The notes beneath the pieces are model-generated. The model saw only the letters and a program-made list of their open reading frames with translations. It was not told where the DNA came from and made no database searches. The position numbers and the translations under genes are program-made. Below, piece after piece: positions 39,720 to 50,254 of a stretch of DNA of 64,000 bases (position 1 is the stretch's first letter; each line of letters starts with the position of its first letter). The DNA is from Alicyclobacillaceae bacterium I2511 (lineage in GTDB: Bacteria; Bacillota; Bacilli; Alicyclobacillales; Alicyclobacillaceae), in the NCBI GenBank assembly GCA_003584005.1, contig QXHL01000002.1, positions 1 through 64,000 of the forward strand, written 5' to 3'.

Positions 39720-42136
39720 TGACGAGCCCCCTGACCCGGGTAGTCTTCGTGAATCCCCTGTGTAAACCCAGGATACACCTCCAGGGATGAGGGCGCGTCT
39801 GACACAGCTGGTAACAGTACCCTTTTTAAAACATCGTCCATTTGCCGGACAAACACAATCTCCAACTCGTCTCTAACTGATTTTGGAATTTCAAGTACAT
39901 CCTTTCTATTCCCCTCTGGAACGATAAGGCTGCGTATTCCCACTCTATGTGCCGCCAATGATTTTTCTTTCAAACCGCCAATAGGTAACACCCGGCCACG
40001 TAATGTAATTTCACCTGTCATCGCCACATCGTGACGAACAGGACGCCGCGTCAGACAAGAGGCAATGGCCGTGGCCATAGTGATCCCTGCAGAAGGGCCA
40101 TCTTTAGGGATAGCCCCTTCTGGAACGTGTACATGAATATCTGTTTTGTCAATAAAATCATTATCCAACAATAGTTCCCTGGAACGCGAACGAACGAACG
40201 AAAGGGCAGTTTGGGCACTCTCCTTCATGACATCTCCTAACTGCCCTGTCAGAACTACTTTCCCCTTTCCAGACAGTGCAGCAACTTCAATCGTTAGTGT
40301 ATCACCCCCGGCAGGTGTCCAGGCCAGCCCGGTAACTACCCCCACTTCATCGTACTCCTCTTTTGCACCATAGTTGAATTGTGCTGGGCCCAGATAGTCC
40401 GGTAAATTTTGGACTGTAATTTGAACACGTTTTTTCTTTCCCTCAGCTACTTGACGAGCCGTCTTACGTGCAACTGTAGCCAACAGTCGATCTAATTGGC
40501 GTACACCTGCTTCCCTAGAATAACCTCGAATAATCTCTAAAATCACGTCTTCGTTCAGTTTTAGCCGTTCTCCCTTTAAAGCATGTGCAATTTTTTGTTT
40601 GGGTAAAAGATGCTGTTCCGCAATTTCGAGTTTTTCTAATTCTGTATACCCAGACAGCTGAATGATTTCCATCCGATCACGCAACGGTCCCGGAATTTGA
40701 TACAGATCATTGGCCGTCGTAACAAACATCACATCGGACAAGTCAAAAGGCAGATCAATATAATGATCGACAAATGTGAAGTTTTGTTCAGGATCAAGGA
40801 CTTCTAGTAGGGCAGACGCCGGATCTCCACGAAAGTCATTGGCCATTTTATCAATCTCATCCATTAGAAAAACTGGATTCCGTACACCAGCCTCTTTCAT
40901 CCCCTGAATAATTCTACCTGGCAGAGCGCCAATATAAGTCCTGCGGTGACCTCGAATTTCCGCTTCATCACGGACACCCCCCAAAGAAATGCGTACAAAG
41001 GGACGCTTCAAAGCTTCAGCAACAGATTTGACAAGTGAAGTTTTGCCTACACCAGGCGGTCCCACTAAACAAATAATAGGACCCGCCGACCTCTGCGTTA
41101 ATTTTTGTACGGCAAGATAATCGATAATCCTGTCCTTCACTTTCTCTAATCCATAGTGATGTGCATCGAGCACGCGCTGCGCTCGTCCCAAATCAATGAT
41201 AGATACTGACTTCGCTGTCCAGGGTAAATCCAACAACCAATCTATAAATGTACGAGCTACAGTCCCCTCTGCAGATGAAATGGGAATTCGTTCCAAGCGG
41301 TTGATTTCCTTATCCACTCGCATTGCAACCAGCTCTGGTAATTGCAGGTTAGCCATTTTGTCCCGAAGTTCATCTATTTCACCCTGTCGGCCCTCCTTAT
41401 CTCCCAACTCTCGCTGAATTGCTTTCATCTGCTCACGTAGGTAATACTCTTTTTGTGTCTTTTCCATTTGCTTACGTACTCTTTGATGAATTTCCTTCTC
41501 TAATTCCAGCACCTCGCGTTCATCGGCTAGTGAACTCAATACCCTATCCAATCGCTCCGACACATTAAAGGATTCTAAAATTTCCTGTTTTTCTTTAATT
41601 TTCAACGGCAATTGTGCTGCAATAGCGTCCGCTAATCGGCCGGGATCTTCAATGTCAACGACAGTTCCATAAGTTTCTTGATCGATTTTCTTTGACAACT
41701 TTGCATATTGCTCAAACTGTTGCAGAACAGTCCGAGTCACAGCCCGCAATTCCGGATCCATATCTGCAGAGTCTGAAATGAAAAACCGTTGAATCTGTAC
41801 CTCAAAGTATTCGTCGTCACGAACATAGTTTTGTATTTTTGAACGCTCTAGACCCTCTACGAGAACACGCAGGGTTCCATTCGGCAATTTCATCATCTGC
41901 TTGACTTCTGCCAGAACACCCACGCCAAATAGGTCTTCTTGACGGGGGTCATCCACCTGTCCGTCTTGCTGCGAAGCCAGCACAAGGTAATGGTCTTGCA
42001 CCATAGCCTTTTCTAGGGCCCTGACTGATTTATCCCGACCCACATCGAAGTGAATCACCATACCCGGAAACACCAGTAGTCCACGCAAAGGCAAGAGTGG
42101 GTAAGTCCGCTCCAATGGCGCACGTTCTGAACTCAT
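39716..42136 (-). CDS. lonA: ATP-dependent protease Lon
   Basis: An 806-residue LonA from ATG at 42136, which follows GGGGGGAATCGGG. N-terminal substrate domain with [15 protein letters not shown], coiled-coil region to about 300, AAA+ module with [14 protein letters not shown] and FLMDEIDKM, and a C-terminal protease domain with the catalytic Ser in [12 protein letters not shown] and Lys in [12 protein letters not shown]. Degrades misfolded and regulatory proteins. It lies downstream of lonB. Confidence 0.97.
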   Translation of the reverse strand: MSSERAPLERTYPLLPLRGLLVFPGMVIHFDVGRDKSVRALEKAMVQDHYLVLASQQDGQVDDPRQEDLFGVGVLAEVKQMMKLPNGTLRVLVEGLERSKIQNYVRDDEYFEVQIQRFFISDSADMDPELRAVTRTVLQQFEQYAKLSKKIDQETYGTVVDIEDPGRLADAIAAQLPLKIKEKQEILESFNVSERLDRVLSSLADEREVLELEKEIHQRVRKQMEKTQKEYYLREQMKAIQRELGDKEGRQGEIDELRDKMANLQLPELVAMRVDKEINRLERIPISSAEGTVARTFIDWLLDLPWTAKSVSIIDLGRAQRVLDAHHYGLEKVKDRIIDYLAVQKLTQRSAGPIICLVGPPGVGKTSLVKSVAEALKRPFVRISLGGVRDEAEIRGHRRTYIGALPGRIIQGMKEAGVRNPVFLMDEIDKMANDFRGDPASALLEVLDPEQNFTFVDHYIDLPFDLSDVMFVTTANDLYQIPGPLRDRMEIIQLSGYTELEKLEIAEQHLLPKQKIAHALKGERLKLNEDVILEIIRGYSREAGVRQLDRLLATVARKTARQVAEGKKKRVQITVQNLPDYLGPAQFNYGAKEEYDEVGVVTGLAWTPAGGDTLTIEVAALSGKGKVVLTGQLGDVMKESAQTALSFVRSRSRELLLDNDFIDKTDIHVHVPEGAIPKDGPSAGITMATAIASCLTRRPVRHDVAMTGEITLRGRVLPIGGLKEKSLAAHRVGIRSLIVPEGNRKDVLEIPKSVRDELEIVFVRQMDDVLKRVLLPAVSDAPSSLEVYPGFTQGIHEDYPGQGARQ

Positions 42137-42267
42137 CCCGATTCCCCCCGATGTATGTAAGTATTGCATGCATGTTTCAGGATTCCCGAGAATTTAATTT
42201 GCATCCCCAAGACACTGAAATCAGTCTTGAATTGGCCTTATTGTACAAGAATCGCCTAGGTAAGTCG

Positions 42268-42294
42268 AATCCGCGCCAAACACTCGACGCGGAT
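42268..42294. repeat. Inverted repeat between lonB and lonA
   Basis: ATCCGCG (42269-42275) pairs with CGCGGAT (42288-42294). Reading toward lonA there is no T run; reading the other way TCTTTTC follows. It may attenuate read-through from lonB, or be incidental. Confidence 0.4.
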
Positions 42295-42353
42295 CTTTTC
42301 AGCTCAAGTATATAAGAAACTTTGAAAATCCCAGCCGTGCGAGGAACCTAAAC

Positions 42354-44039
42354 TCACCGCATGGATGCCTCAAATCCGCTGCCTGGAACCTGACGCGGTA
42401 TAAAGGAATGCAATGGACGATCCAACCCGCCCACTAAGGACAATCGTAGAACATCCTCAAATCGTTCCACTGGAACGACTTTCACCTCGTTAAGGCGCAG
42501 AAATGTTTCCTGCCAATTGTCCCTTGGGATGAGAACCACCGTGGCCCCTGCCTCTATAGCCGCCTCCACTTTGGCTTGAACTCCGCCCACTGGTCGAACG
42601 CTCCCTAATAAACTCAGTTCTCCCGTCATAGCTACGGTGTTCAGTACTGGAATATTGAACACGGCTGAATAAATTGCAGTGGCCATAGATATTCCTGCTG
42701 ATGGACCATCCACTGGTAACCCCCCCGGAAAATTGAGGTGTAGATCATAGTCCCGTACAGGTGCCCCAGCAACTCTTTCCAATGCGGTCATCACGTTATC
42801 CAGGGATGCTTTTGCCATAGACTTCCTACGCATTGTACGTCGCCCGCTTGTAATGCTTTCTTCTTCCACCAGACCGCTTAGCGTCATATGTCCCTTGCCC
42901 GCCTCCTCTGCCGGACTTGCAGTCACTTCAATTTCGAGCATCAGGCCATTACCTGGGCCCGTTACTGCCAAACCATTCACGACACCCACCATCGGCTCCA
43001 AGGGAATTTTTTTGTCTGAACGGGGGTTGATTTGACTAAACTGAATAACCCATTCCATGTCTTCAACAGTAATTCCACTTCTCCGTTCAGTCAGCGCCAG
43101 GCCTCCAGCAATTTGAACCATATTCACAGCGTCCCGGCCATTGCCCGCATACTGACTAATTTCTTCCACGGCCTTGCTATCCATGGGCATTTGGAGTTTC
43201 TCCGCAGCGTTCACAGCGATTCGCGAGATCTCTCCTTTATTTAGCGGTCTAAAGAAAATTTCCACACAGCGGGAACGAATTGCGGGTGGAATTTCTTCCG
43301 GCATTCGTGTGGTCGCACCAACCAATCGAAAATCTGCAGGCAATCCATTTTGAAAAATATCATGCACGTGAGGAGGGATATTTTGGTCCTCAGTACTGTA
43401 ATAGGCACTTTCAAAAATCACCTTTCTGTCTTCCAACACCTTTAATAACTTGTTCATTTGAATCGGATGCAACTCCCCAATTTCATCAATAAACAAAATT
43501 CCTCCATGTGCTTTTGTAACGGCTCCCGCCTTCGGTTGGGGAATGCCTGCCATCCCCATTGCGCCTGCTCCCTGATAGATGGGGTCATGGACAGAACCAA
43601 TCAGTGGATCTGCAATTCCGCGTTCGTCAAACCGAGCTGTTGTCGCATCCACCTCGACAAACTTTGCATCGCTGAGAAATGGACTCCCCAGACTGTGCTT
43701 CGCCTCCTCTAACACCACCCGTGCGGCAGCTGTTTTCCCAACACCAGGCGGACCGTACACAATCACGTGCTGAGGATGGGGACCACAGAGTGCTGCCCGT
43801 AACGCACGCAGACCCTCCTTCTGACCCACAATGTCCATCATTGAGGCCGGTCTAGTTTTTTCGGACAATGGTTCAGTCAGCGAGATTGTCCTCAGCTTTC
43901 TCAGTTTTTCTAGTTCCTTTTTAGACTCTCTCTCCACAGCATGGCGATTACTGTTTTGTGTCTTTAAGAGATTCCAGAAATACAAACCAATCACAGCAGC
44001 AAAAAAAACTTGAATGACGGCTAGCACTGTGGTGCTCAC
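42354..44039 (-). CDS. lonB: LonB, membrane-anchored sporulation-type Lon protease
   Basis: A 561-residue protein from GTG at 44039, after GGAGGGG. One N-terminal membrane helix (TVLAVIQVFFAAVIGLYFW), then a AAA+ module with [13 protein letters not shown] and LFIDEIGELHP, and a protease domain with catalytic Ser in VDGPSAGISMA and Lys in GGVQAKVEAA. It lacks the long LonA N-terminal domain. In B. subtilis LonB is made in the forespore under SigF. It lies between clpX and lonA, the conserved order. Confidence 0.95.
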   Translation of the reverse strand: MSTTVLAVIQVFFAAVIGLYFWNLLKTQNSNRHAVERESKKELEKLRKLRTISLTEPLSEKTRPASMMDIVGQKEGLRALRAALCGPHPQHVIVYGPPGVGKTAAARVVLEEAKHSLGSPFLSDAKFVEVDATTARFDERGIADPLIGSVHDPIYQGAGAMGMAGIPQPKAGAVTKAHGGILFIDEIGELHPIQMNKLLKVLEDRKVIFESAYYSTEDQNIPPHVHDIFQNGLPADFRLVGATTRMPEEIPPAIRSRCVEIFFRPLNKGEISRIAVNAAEKLQMPMDSKAVEEISQYAGNGRDAVNMVQIAGGLALTERRSGITVEDMEWVIQFSQINPRSDKKIPLEPMVGVVNGLAVTGPGNGLMLEIEVTASPAEEAGKGHMTLSGLVEEESITSGRRTMRRKSMAKASLDNVMTALERVAGAPVRDYDLHLNFPGGLPVDGPSAGISMATAIYSAVFNIPVLNTVAMTGELSLLGSVRPVGGVQAKVEAAIEAGATVVLIPRDNWQETFLRLNEVKVVPVERFEDVLRLSLVGGLDRPLHSFIPRQVPGSGFEASMR

Positions 44040-44102
44040 CGCAACCCCTCCTAGCGATACTCAATTCTATAAGTTAGTATCTCCAGGCTCGCAAGGGTCT
44101 AA

Positions 44103-44145
44103 ACAAAGAGGCACTCGGCGTGTGTAACACCGGGTGCCTCTTTGT
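44103..44145 (-). terminator. Terminator of clpX
   Basis: ACAAAGAGGCACCCGG and its complement form a 16-base stem followed by TTTGTTTAG on the minus strand, 17 bases after the clpX stop. Confidence 0.85.
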
Positions 44146-44161
44146 CTGTTCAAGTGAGTCT

Positions 44162-45433
44162 TTATGCAGTTTCTTCGGATTTTCTTAGAACTTGCGTCGT
44201 CTTTCCATCCTTACCCACTAATACAGGGCCCTTTTCACCTGCAGCAGACTCGCGAGTAATGATGCACTTCTTTATGTCATCGCGAGATGGCACCTCGTAC
44301 ATCACTTCCAACATGATAGCTTCGATGATGGCCCGAAGTCCCCGCGCACCTGTCCCACGCTTGATGGCTTCAAAAGCAATATAGCTCAGGGCATCCTCAT
44401 GAAACTCCAGCACAACATCATCCATTTCTAAAAGCTTTTGAAACTGTTTCACTAAAGCATTTTTAGGTTCCGTTAAGATCCGCTTCAATGCCGTTTCATC
44501 CAATGCCTCAAGTGTGGTAATCACAGGTAAACGTCCAATAAACTCAGGGATCAACCCGAATTTTAACAAATCTTCAGGCAAGACCTTTGCCAGCGTACTA
44601 CCAGCCGTATCCACCACAGCCGCCGTTGCTCCAAAGCCAATCACCTTGCGACCAAGTCGTCGCTTGATTAGCGTCTCCAACCCATCAAAAGCGCCACCCA
44701 CAACGAAAAGAATGTTAGTGGTGTCGATTTGAATAAACTCCTGATGAGGATGTTTGCGTCCCCCCTGTGGTGGAACACTGGCCACTGTACCCTCAAGAAT
44801 TTTCAACAGAGCTTGCTGCACACCTTCACCAGAAACATCGCGCGTAATCGAAGGATTTTCTGATTTTCGGGCAATCTTGTCAATTTCGTCAATGTAGATA
44901 ATGCCCCGTTCAGCCTTCTCCACATCGTAATCTGCAGCCTGAATAAGTTTTAACAAGATGTTTTCCACATCTTCCCCAACATAACCAGCCTCAGTTAATG
45001 AAGTAGCATCTGCGATGGCAAAGGGAACGTTTAAGATACGCGCTAAAGTTTGCGCCAGTAATGTTTTACCACTACCTGTAGGTCCAATCAACATGATGTT
45101 ACTTTTGGTCAATTCAACTTCGTCATTTTTGGAAGTACCTGCATTAATTCTTTTGTAGTGATTATACACAGCCACAGACAAAGATTTTTTTGCAGATTCT
45201 TGACCAATCACGTACTGGTCTAAAATCGTTTTAATTTCAGACGGTTTAGGAACCTCTTTAAGATCAAACTCTTCGTCATCCCCTAGTTGTTCCTCAACAA
45301 TCTCATTACATAATTCAATACACTCATCACAGATATAAACCCCGGGACCTGCCACCAATTTGCGCACCTGTTCCTGGGTTTTCCCACAGAAGGAACACTT
45401 TAATTGCCCCTTCTCTTCGTTAAACTTAAACAT
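44162..45433 (-). CDS. clpX: ClpX unfoldase
   Basis: A 423-residue protein from ATG at 45433, after GGGAGGG; the frame to 45463 lacks a site. N-terminal zinc-binding domain with [10 protein letters not shown] and [11 protein letters not shown]+ core with [22 protein letters not shown] and the RRLGRK pore-side region containing the IGF-loop segment IGFGA that docks on ClpP. It unfolds substrates and feeds them to ClpP, encoded just upstream. The conserved order tig-clpP-clpX is intact. Confidence 0.97.
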   Translation of the reverse strand: MFKFNEEKGQLKCSFCGKTQEQVRKLVAGPGVYICDECIELCNEIVEEQLGDDEEFDLKEVPKPSEIKTILDQYVIGQESAKKSLSVAVYNHYKRINAGTSKNDEVELTKSNIMLIGPTGSGKTLLAQTLARILNVPFAIADATSLTEAGYVGEDVENILLKLIQAADYDVEKAERGIIYIDEIDKIARKSENPSITRDVSGEGVQQALLKILEGTVASVPPQGGRKHPHQEFIQIDTTNILFVVGGAFDGLETLIKRRLGRKVIGFGATAAVVDTAGSTLAKVLPEDLLKFGLIPEFIGRLPVITTLEALDETALKRILTEPKNALVKQFQKLLEMDDVVLEFHEDALSYIAFEAIKRGTGARGLRAIIEAIMLEVMYEVPSRDDIKKCIITRESAAGEKGPVLVGKDGKTTQVLRKSEETA

Positions 45434-45504
45434 GTTATTCCCTCCCGTGGTCAAGGCATGCAACTTGCTTCCGCCTGGCTTAGCAAGGGCATCCGGTAAT
45501 AAAA

Positions 45505-46092
45505 CTACGCGCCGGGACGGACGATAACATCGTCGATTAACCCGTAAGCTTTCGCCTCCACAGCGGACATAAAGTGATCACGGTCCGTATCCCGTTCCAC
45601 TCGTTCTAGTGGTTGTCCAGTTCTTTCTGCTAAGATGTGGTTTAACTTAGCTTTTGTTTTTAAAATCCAATCCGCATGAATTTTGATATCAGAAGCCTGC
45701 CCCTGCACTCCACCCAAAGGTTGATGGATCATAATCTCACTGTTAGGTAAAGCATAGCGCTTTCCCTTCTCACCAGCAACCAGCAGAAATGCCCCCATGC
45801 TAGCTGCCATGCCAATACACATGGTGGATACAGCAGGCTTAATGTGCTGCATGGTATCGTAAATGGCCATACCAGCAGTTACGGAGCCCCCTGGACTGTT
45901 GATATACAATTGAATATCTCGTTCCGGATCATCTGCTGCCAAAAACAACAATTGAGCCACAATTGAGTTAGCTACAAAATCATCAATTGGAGTTCCTAAT
46001 ATTATGATACGATCCCTCAAAAGGCGGGAGTAAATGTCATAAGAACGTTCTCCACGACTAGTCTGTTCAATCACAATCGGCGTCAAGCTCAT
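45505..46092 (-). CDS. clpP: ClpP protease subunit
   Basis: A 195-residue serine peptidase. The catalytic triad is Ser98 ([10 protein letters not shown]), His123 (MIHQPLGG) and Asp172 (TDRDHFM). The N-terminal loop with the conserved processing region precedes [10 protein letters not shown]. ClpP forms a tetradecameric chamber with ClpX or ClpC. Here it stands between tig and clpX, unlike B. subtilis, where clpP is unlinked. Confidence 0.97.
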   Translation of the reverse strand: MSLTPIVIEQTSRGERSYDIYSRLLRDRIIILGTPIDDFVANSIVAQLLFLAADDPERDIQLYINSPGGSVTAGMAIYDTMQHIKPAVSTMCIGMAASMGAFLLVAGEKGKRYALPNSEIMIHQPLGGVQGQASDIKIHADWILKTKAKLNHILAERTGQPLERVERDTDRDHFMSAVEAKAYGLIDDVIVRPGA

Positions 46093-46135
46093 CGCCGCTA
46101 CCCTCCTCTGCTCCCGCCCGGATTAAGCCCGGGTG

Positions 46136-46168
46136 AGAAAACAAGGCACGGTGAGCACGTGCCTTGTT
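46136..46168 (-). terminator. Terminator of tig
   Basis: AACAAGGCACG...CGTGCCTTGTT followed by TTCTC on the minus strand, 39 bases after the tig stop. It separates tig from clpP. Confidence 0.85.
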
Positions 46169-46206
46169 GAAGTCTATAGATCTCACTACACATATTGTAC
46201 CCGAAA

Positions 46207-47499
46207 TCAGCCCACTTTGCTATGTGAAACTAAGAATTCCACAGTTTTTCGCCACCGTAAATCTGCTTGCATCCCAGAAAGCCCCGGATCTCGAAGCGTC
46301 ATGATTTCCTTTGCCCGGTCTATCGTGATGTTGGCTGACACAGCCAACCGCTGTAACTCACCCTCTAACTCTTCTTCGGTAACTTGCAAGTGTTCCACCT
46401 CGGCGATGGCCTCCAAAACCAATTGTGTGCGCACAGTCTGCTGTGCAGCTTCAAGGTACTGATTGCGCAATTCCTCTTTAGTCGTTCCGGTGAACTCCAA
46501 GTATGCATCAAACGGGATTTGTTGATACTGAAGTTGACGCCCGAAGTCCTCAACCATATGATCTGCTTCGTGCTCAATCATTACCGCTGGAATTTCTACA
46601 GTTGCATTTTCTACCGAGATACGTACAGCTTCATTTTCCAAATAGTGTTCATGCTCGTGTGCCTGTTTGTCGACTAACTGTTTTTTTAGGTCCTCCAAAT
46701 ATGTTGCAACATCTTCAAAATCGCTAATTTCCTGGACAAATTCATCTGTCAATTCACGTAAAAAGCGTCGTTTGATATCGTGCAATTTAACATGAAATTT
46801 AGCTTGTTGTCCGGCAAGGGATTTCACGTGATAATCCTCAGGAAACGTTACCTCGACATCCCGCTCTGCATCGGCGGTCATTCCCAGTAGTTTTTCCTCA
46901 AAACCTGAAATGAACGTTCCCGAGCCTATTTCGAGATGGAAGTTCTCGGCCTCCCCACCCTCAAAGGGTTCATCATTAATTGTTCCCTCAAAATCAATGT
47001 GAACCGTGTCCCCATTTTCCACCTTGCCATCTTCAACAGGGTTAATCTCCGCGTGTTCATTGCGGATGCGATCCACTTCCTTTTGGACCATCTCTTCATC
47101 CACGGGAAACTCTTTGTCCTGCAACTCTAATCCTGTGTATTCACCCAATTTTACCGTTGGTTTCACAGTGACCGTCGCCTTAAAAACAAGCGGCTCACCT
47201 GCCTGCAATTGAACCACATCGACAGAAGGTTGCGCTACAGGGAGAATGCCTGCTTCCGCCACAGCCTGCTCATAGGCGCGTGGCACCAGATAATCTAATG
47301 CATCTTGATAGAGTGACTCCACTCCAAAGCGTGACTCAAATATCTTTCGTGGCACCTTTCCCTTGCGAAAGCCAGGGACGGTAACCCCTTTTACCACTTT
47401 TTTAAAGGCCCAATCTAAAGCCTCAGTCAGCTGCTGTTTGTCAACTTCAACCTCTAGCACCCCGACGTTGGCATCCGTCTTCTCCCACTTTGCAGTCAT
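46207..47499 (-). CDS. tig: Trigger factor chaperone
   Basis: A 430-residue protein: ribosome-docking domain with PGFRKGKVPRKIFE, an FKBP-type PPIase domain (NGDTVHIDFEGTIN and FEGGEAENFHLEIG), and a C-terminal helical chaperone domain. It binds nascent chains at the exit tunnel. It has its own SigA promoter and terminator, upstream of clpP-clpX. The ATG at 47499 follows GGGGAGGAAAGTG. Confidence 0.96.
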   Translation of the reverse strand: MTAKWEKTDANVGVLEVEVDKQQLTEALDWAFKKVVKGVTVPGFRKGKVPRKIFESRFGVESLYQDALDYLVPRAYEQAVAEAGILPVAQPSVDVVQLQAGEPLVFKATVTVKPTVKLGEYTGLELQDKEFPVDEEMVQKEVDRIRNEHAEINPVEDGKVENGDTVHIDFEGTINDEPFEGGEAENFHLEIGSGTFISGFEEKLLGMTADAERDVEVTFPEDYHVKSLAGQQAKFHVKLHDIKRRFLRELTDEFVQEISDFEDVATYLEDLKKQLVDKQAHEHEHYLENEAVRISVENATVEIPAVMIEHEADHMVEDFGRQLQYQQIPFDAYLEFTGTTKEELRNQYLEAAQQTVRTQLVLEAIAEVEHLQVTEEELEGELQRLAVSANITIDRAKEIMTLRDPGLSGMQADLRWRKTVEFLVSHSKVG

Positions 47500-47595
47500 T
47501 CACTTTCCTCCCCAACGCATTTCGACAAACGAAGACTCGCGTGCATATCCTAGTTCCGATTCGTCAACATTTGCCTCTGCAGTACAAGCTTTCTC

Positions 47596-47623
47596 ATTAT
47601 ATCACGGAACTTTCCCCGTACAA
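47596..47623 (-). promoter_or_regulatory. SigA promoter of tig
   Basis: TTGTAC (47618-47623), 16-base spacer, TATAAT (47596-47601), with TGA before the -10. Confidence 0.7.
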
Positions 47624-47629
47624 TGGATA

Positions 47630-47662
47630 CAGTCCCGCCGAACATTTTACCTCGGCGGGCTG
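47630..47662 (-). terminator. Hairpin after tRNA-Arg, possible terminator
   Basis: CAGCCCGCCGA...TCGGCGGGACTG lies 28 bases after the tRNA-Arg gene. There is no T run, so it could also be a processing structure. Confidence 0.45.
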
Positions 47663-47689
47663 TCTGTGGTGAGGAAACATACCTCATCC

Positions 47690-47766
47690 TGGCGTCTCAG
47701 GAGGGACTCGAACCCCCGACCCACAGCTTAGAAGGCTGTTGCTCTATCCAGCTGAGCTACTGAGAC
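47690..47766 (-). tRNA. tRNA-Arg (anticodon UCU)
   Basis: A full cloverleaf of 77 bases including encoded CCA. Acceptor GTCTCAG/CTGAGAC, anticodon loop CTTCTAA with TCT, T-loop TTCGAGT. It reads AGA and AGG codons. Confidence 0.95.
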
Positions 47767-47767
47767 A

Positions 47768-47841
47768 TGGAGCGGGTGGCGGGAATCGAACCCGCGCTCT
47801 CAGCTTGGAAGGCTGGAGTTCTACCATTGAACTACACCCGC
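47768..47841 (-). tRNA. tRNA-Gly (anticodon UCC)
   Basis: A 74-base cloverleaf with encoded CCA, acceptor GCGGGTG/CACCCGC, anticodon loop CTTCCAA with TCC. The base pair 27-43 reads C-A, a mismatch. It is one base away from tRNA-Arg, so both come from one transcript. Confidence 0.94.
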
Positions 47842-47928
47842 GTTCAATTAAGCAAAGAACGAGTCTAATGTGTCCTCAACAAACAGTGTAGACGATTTGC
47901 TCACGAGAATTCAAGTGGCTACCTTACA

Positions 47929-48486
47929 TCACGTTCCTGAATCTGCAACGCGGCGTGGCAATACGACTTTTAGTACAGATCCAGCAATGTGTCCGTAAAT
48001 GGTGACATGTGTCACACTAATATCCCAAGCATTTTCTGCGAAATTATCGAAAATTTCCACGAGGGCACAGGTCCGCTCACGGCGACCTCTTGGCTCAGAT
48101 AGGCTACCTGGATTAAGAAACAACAGATTTCCATCCCAGATGGAATTTGCTTGATGTGTATGACCATAAACCGCAATTTGAGCTCCCCAGTCTTGCGCAT
48201 GTTGTCTGAGTGTGTCAAGCCCTTCCTTCACCTTCAACATATGACCATGGGTGAGAAAAATGCGCGGACCGCCATCCAATACTCGCTCCAGTGGATACTC
48301 TACAGACACCAGATCCCAGTTTCCAGCCACGCCATAAATCGGCCAGTTCACCCTTGTACTGAGCCATTGCGCATCGGAAGATTCGTCCCCAGCGTGGAGG
48401 ATTGCATCCAAAGGTTGGATACTTTTTACTGCCGTCAGAAGTTCATGGCGGTGACGATGAGTGTCACTGACAACACACAATCTCAT
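47929..48486 (-). CDS. Metallophosphoesterase, YfcE/YsnB-like
   Basis: A 185-residue calcineurin-like phosphoesterase from ATG at 48486. The metal-binding motifs are SDTHRHRHE, HAGDESSD, GNWD, THGHM and YGHTHQAN. The YfcE/YsnB family hydrolyses phosphodiesters in vitro; the natural substrate is unknown. Its start overlaps the rdgB stop as ATGA, the same pairing as ysnA-ysnB in B. subtilis. The C-terminus extends about 15 residues beyond the shortest homologues. Confidence 0.9.
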   Translation of the reverse strand: MRLCVVSDTHRHRHELLTAVKSIQPLDAILHAGDESSDAQWLSTRVNWPIYGVAGNWDLVSVEYPLERVLDGGPRIFLTHGHMLKVKEGLDTLRQHAQDWGAQIAVYGHTHQANSIWDGNLLFLNPGSLSEPRGRRERTCALVEIFDNFAENAWDISVTHVTIYGHIAGSVLKVVLPRRVADSGT

Positions 48487-49067
48487 AAGAACACCCCGCC
48501 CCACATCCGAAGTAACTGTTTCACAGCCACAGCTCGGTGCGATAAAGACTGTTTCCTGGCGGCACTCATTTGGCCAAATGTTCGACCTTCAGAAGGTAAA
48601 TAAAACAGTGGGTCATAACCAAAGCCATTCTCGCCAATGGGGGCCGTGGTAATTATGCCCTCGACTTCTCCTTGAGCAAGCCAACCACGTCCAGCAGGAT
48701 CCCACAGAGCCAACACACAAACAAATTTTGCCGTCCGCTCCTCCCACGGCACCAAAGCAAGGTCCTTAAGCAATTTCTCGTTGTTTGCAAAGGCATTAGA
48801 AGGTTCCCCAGCATAGCGAGCGGAAAGAACTCCAGGAGCGCCGGACAGCCTGTCCACGCACAACCCAGAATCATCGGCCAAAATCCAGCCCTGCACATGC
48901 CGACTGTAATATAGGGCCTTTTCCACCGCATTCGCAATGAAAGAACGGTCTCCTTCTGGTGCGTCCATAACTTCTTCAGGTAATGCTTGCAACGGTGTTC
49001 CTATGTTGTAAAACAGTTCCTCAAATTCTTTGATCTTATGTTGATTGTGGGATGCAATGTATAACAT
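48483..49067 (-). CDS. rdgB: dITP/XTP pyrophosphatase (RdgB/HAM1 family)
   Basis: A 194-residue enzyme from ATG at 49067, seven bases after GGAGATG. It removes dITP, ITP and XTP from the nucleotide pool. Signatures: ASHNQHKIKEFEEL, LADDSGLCVD, APGVLSARYAG, and GYDPLFYLP with SHRAVAVKQL. It lies between murI and the phosphoesterase gene. Confidence 0.94.
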   Translation of the reverse strand: MLYIASHNQHKIKEFEELFYNIGTPLQALPEEVMDAPEGDRSFIANAVEKALYYSRHVQGWILADDSGLCVDRLSGAPGVLSARYAGEPSNAFANNEKLLKDLALVPWEERTAKFVCVLALWDPAGRGWLAQGEVEGIITTAPIGENGFGYDPLFYLPSEGRTFGQMSAARKQSLSHRAVAVKQLLRMWGGVFL

Positions 49068-49084
49068 GTCACATCTCCATATTC

Positions 49085-49948
49085 TCACACAGATTCTGCA
49101 CTTTCCGTGCCAATTCCAAGTGAGTCAATTAAAACGGACAATACCTGTCCATCTTCCACATTTAGTTGCAACCATTTCTGCAAAGCTTCCGTCATCCGTT
49201 GTGCAGACCCCGTGGTAAAAAACATGTCTCTTTCCGTATACTTCGTATTCCCCGCCACCAAACGCCACCGCTCTGTACGATGAAGCAACTGTTTTACTTC
49301 CATGGCCGTCTCTTCCGCCGACGAAATCAATCGAACTTGCGGACCCATAACTTGCAAAATTAGTTTTTGCAAGTGTGGGTAATGTGTGCATCCGAGAATC
49401 AAAGTGTCTACACCCAAACCTCTCATAGGTGCAAGATTTTCCGCCACTGTTTGATACGCCACATTGCCCTCCCACAAACCCGCCTCCACCAAGGGAACAA
49501 AATCCGGACAAGCCAAACTGGAAACCGTGAGATTAGGGTTGGAATCCTGCACCGCGCGTTGATACGCGCCACTATGCACTGTCAAAGATGTCCCAATCAC
49601 CCCCACGTGATGAGATTCTTGTGCTGCGACAGCTGCTCTCGCTCCAGGTTCTATGACACCAATAACGGGTACGTCATAGCGTGCTTGCAATAAAGGTAAA
49701 GCAGCTGAAGTTGCGGTATTACAGGCTACCACCAACATTTTTACACCCTGATTATATAAAAAGTCACAAACTTCAATTGAAAAGGTCTGAACTTCAGACA
49801 TGCTCCGATCACCATAAGGGCAACGGGCCGTATCGCCGAAATAAAGAATTCGTTCGTCAGGAAGTCTTTTTCGCATTTCGGCAACCACCGTCAGTCCACC
49901 AATTCCAGAATCCATGACACCAATCGGTAAATTTCTTACAAGTGTCAT
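49085..49948 (-). CDS. murI: Glutamate racemase
   Basis: A 287-residue PLP-independent racemase that makes D-Glu for peptidoglycan. The catalytic cysteines are Cys76 (VACNTA) and Cys187 (LGCTHYPHL), with Asp13 in VMDSGIGG and the GDTARCPYG motif. In B. subtilis the equivalent is racE near gerE, and gerM and rph would follow; both are missing here and rdgB comes at once. Confidence 0.95.
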   Translation of the reverse strand: MTLVRNLPIGVMDSGIGGLTVVAEMRKRLPDERILYFGDTARCPYGDRSMSEVQTFSIEVCDFLYNQGVKMLVVACNTATSAALPLLQARYDVPVIGVIEPGARAAVAAQESHHVGVIGTSLTVHSGAYQRAVQDSNPNLTVSSLACPDFVPLVEAGLWEGNVAYQTVAENLAPMRGLGVDTLILGCTHYPHLQKLILQVMGPQVRLISSAEETAMEVKQLLHRTERWRLVAGNTKYTERDMFFTTGSAQRMTEALQKWLQLNVEDGQVLSVLIDSLGIGTESAESV

Positions 49949-50040
49949 TCCCTCGCCCCATCTAGCTTACTAAAGTACTGAACCATTACCAAAATATGAG
50001 CATGATTGACAAATTATCAATATACCCATTATAAGCAAAA

Positions 50041-50100
50041 GTAAAAAGCACGACCGTGCGGTCCGCCCCGTCATGCGTTTACGCCACACAGTCGGACCGC
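50041..50100 (-). terminator. Terminator region of gerE
   Basis: On the minus strand a long stem GCGGTCCG...CGGACCGC is followed by a short GCAC-ggtc-GTGC hairpin and TTTTTACTTTT (50039-50047). This accounts for part of the 306-base space between murI and gerE. The rest holds no ORF; a TATAAT at 50029-50034 may be a murI promoter -10. Confidence 0.7.
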
Positions 50101-50254
50101 TCAGTGATTGTCAAGGTCAGTCGTGTTACTGTAAAGCGGATAAAAGTAATTTGTCGTTGAGCATTGTAACACCCACCCAATGGAAACTCAATGGGGTTGC
50201 TCCACGTACAATTTGGGGGAAGCCAAGTTTTACTTTTAAATTGCAGCCACCACT

